64,000 nucleotides of DNA from Aristolochia californica. Its lineage: Eukaryota > Streptophyta > Magnoliopsida > Piperales > Aristolochiaceae. Location: NCBI GenBank assembly GCA_029961685.1, contig JARWKL010000012.1, positions 25,095,227 to 25,159,226 on the forward strand. Direction: 5' to 3'. Below, piece by piece: positions 11,978 to 22,562 of the stretch. Each line of letters begins with the position of its first letter. Position 1 is the first letter of the stretch. The notes beneath the pieces are model-generated. The model did not search any database. It was given only the letters and a program-made list of their open reading frames with translations, and was not told the DNA's origin. The position numbers were made by a program, and so were the translations under genes.

Positions 11978-14631
11978 ATGGCGATGGTGGAGAGCAGCTT
12001 TTATTTGTGGCAGAAGGATGTGTTTTTCTCTGCCGCCGAGGAGGTTCAAGACTCTGCGGATTTGTAAGTTTTCTTTTATTTCTGTAATCCCAATTGGGGT
12101 TTCTGCTATTCGAAAGAATTTGGAACTTGTGTTTTTGACATTGCTATTTTGCGTTTTATGTTTTGGCGAGAATTTGATTATTATTTTGTCCTGTGAAATT
12201 AGCGGTTGGAAAGGGATTCTTTTTGTTTACTTTCGCAATTTTGGGTTCTAATCTATTAATTACAGAATGGAATCCGTATACCGGGAATGGGAGCGGGAGC
12301 GAAGAGAGACTTTTCAGTCAGGTGTCTTGGAGGAGCTGCGGAGAGAGCTCCAAACTGCTTTGGGAGTCACGAAATGGCAGGTAGTTCTGGTTGTCATATG
12401 TTCTTTTCTTTTATTTTCTTGAATATGAGAAATCATTTCATTAAAATGGTGATGAAATGGAAAAATTGTTCCTGTTTTACATTTATATGCCCTGGATGTT
12501 GTTGGACGCGCAGTTGGAGGAGTTTGAGACAGCTATCAAAGTGAGCCATCAAAAGTATTTGGTAGAAAATACGATAGCCCGACATAGGCAATTTGTGGTG
12601 GCAATAGAAAGCCAAATTGCCCGTATTGAAAAAGCATTAAGTGATTCACTAATTGAAGAGGGGAAGCAATCGTTGCAATGGGTACAGTTAGATGAAAGTG
12701 AAAGGGATGATCTAGCTCTATTTCTCTCTGGGTCTGCTGGGACTTCACAGAAAGTCAAGTGCGGCTTAGACATTGAAATGGATAAAACACAGACGGGAGA
12801 GCTTGAGCTTTTTATGGGTTACAAAAAGACAGTAACGATAAATCAAGATGTCAAATATTCGGCAGAATTTGCAGTTAAAGATCAACCTGAAGCCAGGGAC
12901 AAGAGCGAGAGTCTAGGTGAGACCTCAAATGGGCAAAAAGAGTTATGGAGTTTACCAGATACTGGTGCTCTGCAGATTGTGGTTGCAGATAAAAATATGC
13001 AGAATGAACCATTGGACAAAGCTCAAAAGACTTGTCAAGTGTTTGACTTCTGTGGCATCTTGAGGACTACTGAGCTTATCACCAAATTGAAATCGTTAAG
13101 AAATAGCTTCAGAAAGGTGAAGAGTGAAGAGGACATTCAAGCAAAAGCAGTCTCCACTCATGTGGACTTCAGACGACTTCTTCCATTTACTCAGGTAACT
13201 GAGACAATTTTCCACATACCTGTTTTTCTTTTTAGCAGTTTGCCTCCCCTCATAGGTTGATTTTTCTATATGATTATTACTATTTATTGATCCTTCTTGC
13301 ATTCTTGGCCTTTTCCATTTGAAGAGTGAAGGCAGCAGAAATTGTTTAGGGGCCTGTAAGCGAAGCTCAAATATTCCGTATGTTCGGCAATTGTTTAAAC
13401 GAGCTGGAGGCTGTGTACGACAATTGCAAGTCTTGCAGTATCATGCACCTTCTCTCCAAATCTCCATGATCTTCATGCTGCTTATTTTTCTAGCTGGTAA
13501 GCTACTTTCTATTGGCTTGTAAAGCAATTTAAACTTGTTTAAAGTGCAAAATTTGAAACCTGTTTTGTTTTTTTCTCTGTAATGAGCACTGGTACAAACA
13601 ATCTATTTTTCTCATATTGGACAGGCAAAGTATCTCATTTTTTTAAATCTTCAGTGGTGTAGTTCCTAATCATTCTCTTTAAATTTTGAAGCACTAATGT
13701 GACACTGAAACTCTTTAAGAGTCAATGAGATCCACTCTAGATATTTAATTTAAATGTATCTCTGCTGAAGCTCATCTTAAGCATCTGCAAAACATTATTT
13801 GGTGCTGAAGCTTCATGCTCCTGCATGTAATTTGTTATATGCATATCATTTCATGAGTTTGAGACTCTTCAAATTATAAAATATGCAGTTTTTGGGAAGG
13901 TAATTTGACGGTTATATTAGCTTGACAATTTAGGTTGGTGACTGAAGGACATGATAACCTCTAAAATGAAACATTAAATAAAATGTGGCTCCAAAGAGCT
14001 AGCTGGGAAGTTAATTATTTATTGTCCTCTTTAATAATGCGTACTGACAAGGATCTTGTCATTTTAGTTTTAGTTTCTTTTGCTAAGTCGAGGCTTTTAA
14101 GTTTGTTCATTCGAAGGAATGAAAAACTAGAAAAAACATGGTCACAGAGAAAGAAGTGAACGATTATGTTCATTAGTCAAAATTCTTTCCTCTGTTTTTT
14201 GCTTCTGGCTTGTTGATATACTGGCTTTTCTGCATGAGCTTGTATTCCTTGTTACCTATTGAGAATATGTGTTTGTTCTGCTTGTTCCTCAAGGACCCTA
14301 AAATATCTCAAAAATGTGTTAATAGCATGAAAAGCATCTTACCCACAAATTTAAGGTGTTGATGTTTGTATCGTCTACTACAGTGGCGTTATAGCTTGTA
14401 TGGCTGTGATTTGTATCTGTATTTTAATTTTTCCCATGAACTATGGCTACCACTGGTTGATTATATAGATTTTATGTTACAATCACGTGCAGTGATGTTA
14501 ATTCTACTTTGCACGCTACAGCTGCCTATTTTCACTTAAAATGTTGCCTTAGTCTAACATGAAAACATATGTTTTTAGGTTCTGTCACCCAACTAGGGAA
14601 AATCGCTTGGTGGTTCCTTGTAGGCTGGTGA
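11978..14631 (+). CDS. Syntaxin-6 N-terminal domain protein with C-terminal membrane anchor
   Basis: Exons 11978-12063, 12266-12380, 12514-13194, 13325-13496 and 14579-14631 join in frame to about 368 aa. Residues 5-105 match the syntaxin-6/10/61 N-terminal three-helix domain (FYLWQKDVFFSAAEEVQDSA, then the RETF...L helix and the RHxFV..IE.QI helix). This domain binds partners in trans-Golgi/endosome trafficking. The middle is acidic and poorly conserved. The C terminus has one hydrophobic segment (SMIFMLLIFLAG). I see no SNARE helix with heptads around a central Gln, so it is a syntaxin relative, possibly like At1g27700, not a complete t-SNARE. The last exon is the least certain: it adds about 17 residues before a TGA. 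If intron 4 is retained the protein ends at 13522. A 136-codon frame over the last exon (14559-14969) cannot be spliced in frame. Confidence 0.72.
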
Positions 14632-15082
14632 AATGTCAGAAAAGACACAATGGTCTCTTACTGGTAGCTCATGGCTCCCTGACTGGCTGTTGGGTTCAGG
14701 AAAGGCCTATCACCTCCAAGGAAAAACAGATGCCGAATGAAGCAAAGTTGGAGGAACCCATGACTAGTTTGCTAATACCAAAAAGAAAAGATTATGCTCT
14801 GGTTTCACCATCTTCTTTCACACGCCCTGTTGAATATGTTGCTCTTCTCAGAAGCGGGCTGGAGAATGGATCAGACCCAGGTTCATGTTTTTTCTCCACT
14901 CAAAAACAAAGACCCAAAAATAATAATTGCTTCTGTACTTCTGTTTGTAGAGTAAGTGTTCAAGATTGAGTTCATTAGGTCTTCATTTATGTTAACTGTA
15001 CAGGTTCAAATCGCATACGCAATTGTGTATAATGTATCGTTGCCAGGTTTGCAAGAGTTACTGATCAATTCTCTGATTTTAT
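14632..15082. other. 3' untranslated region and spacer
   Basis: This is the likely 3' UTR of the syntaxin-like gene running toward the 3' end of a pseudogene on the other strand. I see nothing else supported. Confidence 0.4.
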
Positions 15083-15679
15083 TCATTCCCGAATAAAACT
15101 TCGTTTCTTTCCTGAATGCTGCTTTGCATGGCAATCTTGAGACTTGAGTTTTGTCCCTCTGGCCAACATGCTGGCCGTCACGTCGCACTTGACAGACAGC
15201 TGCATGGCAAGTAGTGTAATGGAACCCACCTTGAGCTTGAGCTTTGCCGGCATGCGCATGGAGACTCGCGTCCGTTTGTTAATTATTCATGGTCTTCTCG
15301 GAAGCTTTTGGACTCGTGGCGCTCCTGTAAGAGCGTGGACGTCTGCCCGGTGGCTATGCCTGTTTGCTTGTAGGACAGTGTTTCACCGCCGTGACTGGGG
15401 TAGTTGATAGCCATCACACGATTGCGGTTGCGGGACTCCAACGTGAACTCGTAGCTGGGTTTGAGGTGGCAGTCGGTTGGCTGCCAGCTTCTGGACGGAG
15501 AAAGACACGAGTCTGGGCCCAACAGGGACATAGAAGGCGATTCCGACTATGGAAATAAGGAGGAAGATGAAGAAGAGAAAAGTGTCCGGAGAAATCGTTG
15601 GACCCATGTCGCTAGATGTACTCGGCACTCTCCGGTTGAGGGATCCTGTAAATCTGGTCCTCGGGGAATCGGACAACAT
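15083..15679 (-). pseudogene. NDR1/HIN1-like (LEA_2) protein, frameshifted
   Basis: Read on the minus strand, three segments in different frames together cover a whole NHL protein of about 200 aa. The first (from 15679) has the short cytosolic N terminus and one membrane span (FFIFLLISIVGIAFYVPVGP). The second (to 15283) has the LEA_2 core (SYEFTLESRNRNRVMAINY, then TGIATGQTSTLLQ). The third (about 15266-15083) has the family's closing strand region (KLKLKVGSITLLAMQLSVKC). The first and second frames switch near 15420-15480 with no splice sites. A TAA ends the second before the third begins. NHL proteins are membrane proteins tied to defence and abiotic stress. At least two frame changes and one stop argue for a pseudogene, unless the assembly is in error here. 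Confidence 0.68.
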
Positions 15680-15858
15680 AGGTCCGGGAACGGAAGGGAA
15701 GGAAAGAGGGGGATTCTTCCACTAGAGCGACTATTATTTAATTTTATAACAAAAAGGGAATATTAATAATTTATTATTTTTAAATATTAACAAAAATAAC
15801 CAATTTTTAAATTTAATATAAAATAATATTTAACTTTGACCGATAAACTATCAAGTGT

Positions 15859-16585
15859 AGTCTAACTCAACATGTCATCTTGCCTTCTTATGTGGTGCCA
15901 CATAAGCATGCCACATCACCCCAAAGAGACTTATGCCACATAATCTTCCATGTAGGATGCCACATCGTCACATCTTGTCATCACAATGCCACATCAACCC
16001 TCTCTTGACCCTCTAATTTGTCTTCCATTCGCTCTCTCTCAACACTCCTCTCGTCCACGTATGTTTTCCTCTCTACACTTCAGAGCTTCGATGCCTTTCT
16101 TTCACCCTCATGTCTTCCTCTCAACGGCCGTCTTTTCCTCTCAACCCAATCTCTCACCCTTCTTCTTTGTTCCCCTACATCCTCTCATGGCCCTTCTCTC
16201 AAAATCGAAACCTATCACGTCACCCCTTTCTTAGAATTGAAGCCGTATTGAACTCTTCTCACCCTCTAAAACTGAATTTCAAAAGCTGATTGACCAAAGT
16301 AATTTTTAGGGTTTCTATTAATTTGGATGAAAATATTTTTAGGGTTTCTGTTAATTGAATCTATTTTTTATATTTAATTATTACATTGATTTTAATTTAG
16401 GTATTTAATTATTGTATTGATTTTTCATAGTGTTTCACGTATTAATTACTATATTAATTTTTCTTGTAACATGGTATAAGTTCCCTCGTGTGGTAATGTG
16501 GCATGCTGATGTGTTACCACATAAGTTATCAAAGCTGATGTGGTATCACATACGTGGTCAAATTGGACGTGTTGAGTTGGATTAA
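15859..16585. mobile_element. Inverted-repeat non-autonomous element
   Basis: The left flank (15859-15920) carries TCTAACTCAACATGTC and ATAAGCATGCCACATCACC. The right flank (16493-16585) carries the reversed counterparts: 'gtgttgagttgga' and 'ggtaatgtggcatgctgatg'. The two flanks are inverted copies over roughly 60-90 bp with gaps. The centre holds a CT-rich tract (15990-16250) and AT-rich DNA with a repeated 'tttagggtttct.ttaatt' phrase, but no transposase. I could not fix exact ends or a target duplication. Confidence 0.5.
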
Positions 16586-16639
16586 GCCGGGCCCTTTAAA
16601 AAACATCTCTCATTAACAAGAGAGGTCTTCTCCTTTTTA

Positions 16640-18030
16640 GTCAAATAACTGAAATTTAAAGAGAACCTCTTGACCCTAAAATCATGATTTATGTTGTTAC
16701 TGGCTATTTGATTAACTGGTCACGGTTTCTTCCATTTCATTTGGATCTTCTTTGGCATCTGTTGCAGCTCCTTTGAGGTAAATAGGCCTTTCCTGAACCC
16801 CGACAACCCAGTTTCAGAACCATGTGACGTTTCACCAGAGAGCCACAACGAGGAGCCACGAGGCGATTTTCCCTTGTTGGGTCATATTACCTAAACGCCA
16901 TGTTTTCGTCTTCTCCGTATCTTTTTCTTCTTTCTGTTCACCCTCGCCCTTTCCTTGGTTTTTTTCCGGATGATGTAGCTGAAGCTCTTCGCATGTCTCT
17001 TCTTCTGCCTGCAGCTATCTCCGGTAAGTATATTTTCTATTTCCACACAGATTAGGTTGCTTCTGCTGGCTATGTCGCTGCCATTTAGAGAATTGTTTTT
17101 CTGTAACCCATGATGGACTTTTGAAGCTCTACGTGAGGTTGTTACTCTATCTTCCTTCACTGGACAGCAAGCTTTGTTTTTGTTTTTGATTTCGTTTATG
17201 GAAGTGAACGCTGCAGTCTCTTCGTTCTTTCAACTATTTTTTACGTTTTTTTTCCTCTGCTATCACCTCTTCCGAACAGTAAAATAATGTTAGATCTCTA
17301 TCGCAATTAGAGATCATTTGACTTCACATGAATAACCTTTCTCGGCTCTTTGCCGTCTTATTTTCTCTACTCTAAAAGCTGCCTGGAATCTCATGCTAGG
17401 TACTGTTTTCACCGACTTTCTCAGCTGTATACCTTCCCTTGTGTTTGTTTCTGCCGACATGGTCCTTCTTGAGGAACTTGCAAAGGATCTGTTTGTCTTT
17501 CTTAGTGGTGAAAGACCTGTCCTCCTCTCATTAATACTAAGTACAGATTTAAAGAGGCAGAAAGATGAGAACAAAAGTCATGGCAAAAGTTGCTGCTCGA
17601 CGGCCTGCTTTGGTCTCCGACACCTCTATGAGCAGATCCATAGTTTCGCACAGGAACCCGTTTGAAGTATCCATATCATCTACCTCATAGAAATTCATGA
17701 TGAGAAAGTGATCCTTTCATTACTTTTTCAAAACAATGAAAGAAGTTTACATTTTTCTGTGATGTTATCGGAAATGTAGGCTTATTTATATTCATGTAGA
17801 TTTTTTTTTTTAAATGAGGAGATTATGGCAGAAAATAGGCTTTGTAAAAGTAATAAAAATGGATATGATCATTTATTTCATCAATTGAGTAAAATATCCT
17901 GTTATAACTTATTTTCTAATTACTTCAGCTTTTTTATTTAATACTAATAAATATAATTAAACTCAAAAAATAATTATAGAATGATAAATACAGGGACGGT
18001 GGCATCGAGGTCGAACCATGGCTTCCCAAC
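16640..18030. other. Intergenic region without a supported gene
   Basis: Mixed composition. Around 16.9-17.7 kb the base content is more gene-like and there are possible splice signals, with an 89-codon minus frame (16891-17160) and a 90-codon plus frame (17393-17665). Neither has family features, and neither joins to anything. From 17.7 kb the DNA is AT-rich. Confidence 0.35.
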
Positions 18031-19102
18031 TAGGGGTGGCATCGAATCGAGCCGGTTCACAAGCCGCTCAAGCTCGGCTCGGTTCGATTCTCGTTTAAGT
18101 TAATGAGCCGAACTCAACCGAACCATGGTTCGGTTCGAAAGCTCGCGAGCCAACACATTAACTTAAACAAGAATTCTTCGTCTTTCGTTTTTTACTTCTC
18201 GGGAATCAAGGAGCAAAAATTGGGATTTGTCTCTTCGGTTTCTTCCTCCCCCCGTCTGCCATCACCGATCCTTATCACTGTCGAGCCCCTCTACAACTTT
18301 CTCTCCCTCTTCTCTGTCTACGTCTCTCATTCCCCCCTCCACGACACTTTTGCCGTCACCGTCATTGTCACCAGACGTCCTCGCCGCTACCGTCCACTCT
18401 GCTCATCCACCATCTCCGCATTGACCTGCCTCCGGTCCCGCACAACATGTGAACTTGCACGTGCAATTTTTTTTATTATAAATACTATCATAACATGCTC
18501 CGAAGAAAAAACAAAAATGGGGCAAGTGGACAAACAAAAAAGAGAACCAAGAAGACAAGACGGCAAAGGGTGAAGGGAAGTATTTGATAAAAAAATACTT
18601 GTAGATAGAGCAAAATTCATAAAAAAAATAAAACGATAAATATAGTAAGAGACTCGAAGGAACATAATATTGAACTAGTTTGGAAAATATATCTGTTATA
18701 TTTTTTATTGATTATATACTGAAACTGTAATAATCTAAGATGTTAACAAGTAAACGAGGTATTATTTATTGAATAAAGTTTATCTATAATTTTATCGAAC
18801 AATTTTATGCAGAGTGTATGGATAATTATAAACAAAGTTTATATATAGTATTTATATACAAATTTATGTATACTTTTATGTAAAGTTTATTCGATATGAA
18901 TTTTATGCAAAATTTTAAATATAGGTTAGAGTTTGAACCCCAGTTCAAGTTCGAACTTAAACTCGATTAAATATCTTGGTCTCGTGTTCAATTCTAATTT
19001 TAGACTCAAGGTTGAGCTCGAACTTGAGTTTGAAGTGTTCATATCAAATTAAACTCGAGTATATAAAAGTTCGAACTTGGCTCAGCTCGATGTCACCCCT
19101 AG
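18031..19102. mobile_element. Non-autonomous DNA transposon (hAT-like ends)
   Basis: The left end TAGGGGTGGCATCGAATCGA and the right end, reversed, TAGGGGTGACATCGAGCTGA are near-identical terminal inverted repeats 1.07 kb apart. Inside both ends are clusters of GAGCC/GGCTCG and 'gttcgaactt' motifs. A CT-rich block (about 18230-18430) lies near the left end and AT-rich sequence fills the rest. There is no transposase. No convincing 8-bp target duplication is visible. It belongs to the same family as the element at 813-2118. Confidence 0.6.
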
Positions 19103-19232
19103 ATATAAACATCATGTTCATCATGCTTCGTGAAAGATATAAGTTATTGATCTTTTAAATGTAATTTATGGCTCCTTCAATATTCGTTAGTACCCTCCGT
19201 ATTTCTGTGAGTGGAAATTACAGCCATTTTAC

Positions 19233-19317
19233 AGCGGAGATCAGGGATGGAACTGCTCCGGACCTCTCTCTCCTGGTTTCCAATAAACCGGGAGCAGTTC
19301 CATCCCTGATCTCCGCT
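19233..19317. ncRNA. Perfect 27-bp hairpin, miRNA-precursor-like
   Basis: Arm 1 (19233-19259) and arm 2 (19291-19317) are perfect reverse complements over 27 nt, around a 31-nt loop. The arm begins AGCGGAGATCAGGGATGGAA. Pairing continues outward with mismatches (CATTTTA with TATAAAGG) and inward with one bulge. Size and loop fit a plant miRNA precursor, or a small foldback element. I do not recognise the arm as a known miRNA family and no expression evidence is available, so the RNA call is an inference. It sits about 130 bp past the right end of a transposon. Confidence 0.35.
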
Positions 19318-21109
19318 TTATAAAGGTGATGCCGTGTTAACCGACTACTTACCGTTTACGTAATCGAACAACAGGAGAGTCCAATTGGGCATCCGTATCG
19401 GCCGATTTGCAGCGACAACTGGTGTTGACTGGGGAAGCAACCCATAAGCATCTAGAAGCAGGTTTCCAAAGGAGCTGATGCTTCTTCCAGAACTCCCTAT
19501 CTTTTCTAAGAGCTATAAATATAAGCGAAAGAAATGTACCAGATTCGGAGATTCGGAGATTCGGAGATTGTGAAATCGTGCAAATCGTGCAAGAGCCAAG
19601 TGTCCTTCTCCAAGGGATTGCCCCCTTGACAGGGAAAAAGAACGACTGATGTTTCAGAGTATCAGCTTTCGTCATTCTCGTCCATTCCCTGTGTTCTAGA
19701 AACTAGGGACGTGGATCCATGAAATTTGTTTCTAGAGACAGGCTGACCCCATCTATTGCCTCCTTTTTAATTCATTGCGACTGGCTTTTCATATCAGACA
19801 ACCCCAGAAAAAGTATCCGTCACTGTTTTTCATATAAAACAATTCAATGGAGGCAAAAAAAAACACCCAAGGAGGAGGGTCTACGCGTGTTTGTGTTTGG
19901 ACTTTCGGACCATCCAAATTCGAGAATTTTATCATTTTTCGGCAAATCCCAACTCATACGTTAATCGCCACAAGGTGGCATGACGATGATACTGATGGGA
20001 GTGAGTCCAGGCAAGCTTAAAACGACATTTCTTTGCTGCTTTATATTTCTTTAAGAGTGTGAGAACTGGAAAGCAGTGTGAACGTCCTCTCTGCTTTTCC
20101 CAGAATTTGCCTGTAGAAATGGGAATCATCTCAACTGCTCTTCAGATTTATGGAGAGGATAACCCATATTATTCCTCAATCAATTTTTTTCTTCTAAATA
20201 ACCCTCAATTCTAAACAATACGAATTCAGATTAAGACCTAACTCAGGTCCTTGAAATTCTGAGTCAAACCACCCAAGTCCTAAACTCAAGAGAGACTCGG
20301 GGTGTGATTTTATAGAGTAAAGAGAAGCCGGCAAACAAAGAAATGTCTCAAATCTTCTGGCAAGTCACAAGAGCATATATCTAAATGCCATATTCCTTTC
20401 TATTTTTTAGACTATTTTTTGGTTTCTGATATCCGTTGCTGTCACAGGAAGTTTCGTTAAGTTATGGGCCCTCAACTGTTGCTTTCATCTTCCAATTTAG
20501 AAATTGAAGGAAACACTGAGACGATAAAAAAAAATACAAATCTGTTTGTCTGACTCTGACTCGAAAGATTTCTTCAAAGTTCAAACGTCGCCTAGAAGAC
20601 CCGTTTACCTAAATGACCAAATCTCTGATCTCGTCATGGCTACTATTTTATTTTTTATTTCAAAAAATAATTTAAGTTTCATTAATAAGAAAAGAGCTCT
20701 GGAGGTGATTATTACTGCTATTTGATTGGCAAAAGTTCTTGAGGTTCTGATCAATGGGTCCCCCTCTTGCCAAATTCATACGTTTTCAAGTTTCAGAGCC
20801 CAGAAAATTAATTCCTTCAAATCGGAAACCGGGACGAAAATTACAGAAACAACTTATCCTCTGATTCGACTTTGAATCACAAGTCACAAGCTTTTTCAGC
20901 AAATGCGCCGTCCTCGTCTCCTTTAAAACGCATCGCCAACCATCGCCAACAAGACTCCAAAAAGGATACTGCCGAGACCAACCCCACATTACCCGGAGAC
21001 GCTTTCTCCTTCCCTTTCTTCCCTTCTAGAAGACACCCCGTAAATCAATCACTTCAATCCCGCACAAGAAATCTTTCTTCATATTTTTCTTCTCTTGGGG
21101 AGCTTTATA
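19318..21109. other. Intergenic region with short tandem repeats
   Basis: There is no supported gene. At 19546-19577 the 8-bp unit GAGATTCG is repeated three to four times, followed by two copies of AAATCGTGC. A 108-codon minus frame (19349-19675) crosses these repeats and has no family features. From about 20.85 kb the sequence becomes the CT-rich promoter and leader of the next gene. Confidence 0.4.
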
Positions 21110-21799
21110 ATGGTGCTCACCTCGGCGTAACTTGAAGTAAGGACGTTTTGGAGCTGGGGCAAGCAGCAATCAATAGAGTTTGTAGAGTCGTCGGAGGCGG
21201 ACGAGGCGCTCTCCCTCTGTGATCTTTCCATTAAAGACGTTGAGAGCGAGGACCGGCGAGGGCCGTCTCCGGACCAAGACATGTTCGAGTTCTTTAGCGA
21301 TGTCAGCACGGAGATGTGCGCCGCAGAGGATGTTTTCCTTCATGGAACTATTTTGCCAAACAGTTACAGAGCGCCTTCAAAGGAGGAGAAGAAGAAGAAG
21401 AACCACGCCCCCCTTGGGGGCTCCTTCACCCATCAGCGGTCTTATTCCCTGGACACTTTGTTGTTCCAGGAACCCAGGAATGGTCCTCGCGGTGGCCACC
21501 GAAAGCTCCAAAGGGGCTCAAGCGCGGAGTCGCCTAAGGTCCGGAGCGGAAAATATTTGAGAGTTTCTTCCATTCGGCGACACAAATGGCATTTGCTGAC
21601 GTTCGGTTTGATCAGACCACCCGCGGAGATGGAAATGGAGGAGATTCGTAATCGGCAGAGACGCCTCAGCCCGTCACCCTGGTTACCCTCCGGGTTCCCA
21701 GCTTCCGTCGCCGGATGCCGGGACGAAGTTAACAAGAACTCGTGGAGGTTCCTCAGGGCGCTCAGCTGCCGAGGCCACGAAGCCATTGCCGTGGCGTGA
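21110..21799 (+). CDS. Plant-specific uncharacterised protein (single exon), early in-frame stop
   Basis: The intact frame from the ATG at 21281 gives 172 aa. It ends with blocks I recognise from a plant-only family of unknown function: VSSIRRHKWHLLTFGLIRPP, AEMEMEEIRNRQRR and NSWRFLRALSCRGHE. The middle has AEDVFLHGTILPNSYR and a basic KKEEKKKK-like run, suggesting a nuclear protein. Conserved-looking sequence continues upstream in the same frame (WSWGKQQSIEF, EADEALSLCDLSI), back to an ATG at 21110, but a TAA at 21128-21130 follows the first six codons. Either translation starts at 21281 and loses the N-terminal block, or the TAA is a recent mutation or sequence error. Function is unknown. 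Confidence 0.62.
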
Positions 21800-22562
21800 A
21801 GGGGGAGAGAAGCCAGTTCTCAATTGACCGATTTGGGCTTCAGACGTGTTGACGCCTCTGTGAGGAGATAAGGGTAGTTTGGTTAGAAAAAAATGGGAGA
21901 TATTTTAGGCACCGAAAAGGGATATTTTTAGGGGAATCCATGAAGGTGGCTGAAGGCGACTAAAAATGATCACGAGAAGACGGACGATTCTCATGAAAAC
22001 CATTTAATGTAGACTATGAATTTTTTTACGAGAACTACACTTGAAGGGTACTGATGTATAAGGTGATCGAGACCGTCCATCTTTCTGGACTTTTTACTGC
22101 AGATGTTACTTTTTACCGGTCAGCAGTCGTCTCCACCTGCTCAGTTTTGTTAATTAAACTCGAGTGTAGAGTCCTGTAATGAACTGCAAATAATGTCGAT
22201 AATCATACTTTGTTACTTGATCCACTTAACCAGCAATTTTGAGACTTCAATTATCTACATAAATAGATAATACTGATTGTATCTGAGGCAACAAACAAGG
22301 AAATTTTCGATGGGTTAACTGAACTCTTTAGCCTTTTGAATCAAGATTAAGATAATTTAGTGAAAAGATATAGACCAGTTAGAATGAATTCACATAGCTA
22401 AATTTCAAGAGAGTACATAACTGTTCCAATCAATGATAGCAATGGTTGCTCAGTAAAATATACAGTTTAACAATAAATATTGGAGTAGAGAAATTTCCGA
22501 GCATAATTATATTGAATATAAAATTGTACAAGAAGAGAAATTGAATCTAAAGAAAAGGATGA
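21800..22562. other. Intergenic spacer between convergent genes
   Basis: Two 3' ends face each other here. The AT-rich stretch near 22.4-22.56 kb is probably the 3' UTR of the minus-strand PPR gene. Nothing else is seen. Confidence 0.45.

Noticed and set aside
14559..14969. 136-codon open frame over the last exon of the syntaxin-like gene
   Set aside because: No donor-acceptor pair joins it in frame to the upstream exons and I see no family features; likely 3' UTR.
15986..16251. 82- and 77-codon frames in CT-rich DNA
   Set aside because: Low-complexity pyrimidine tract inside an inverted-repeat element.
18103..18573. 156-codon plus frame starting MSRTQPNHG
   Set aside because: Starts inside a transposon's subterminal repeats and runs through a CT-rich tract; no family match.
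19349..19675. 108-codon minus frame, and a plus-strand 'GVDWG' string reminiscent of a beta-1,3-glucanase
   Set aside because: The string is five residues in a broken frame with stops after it; the minus frame crosses short tandem repeats. Too weak.
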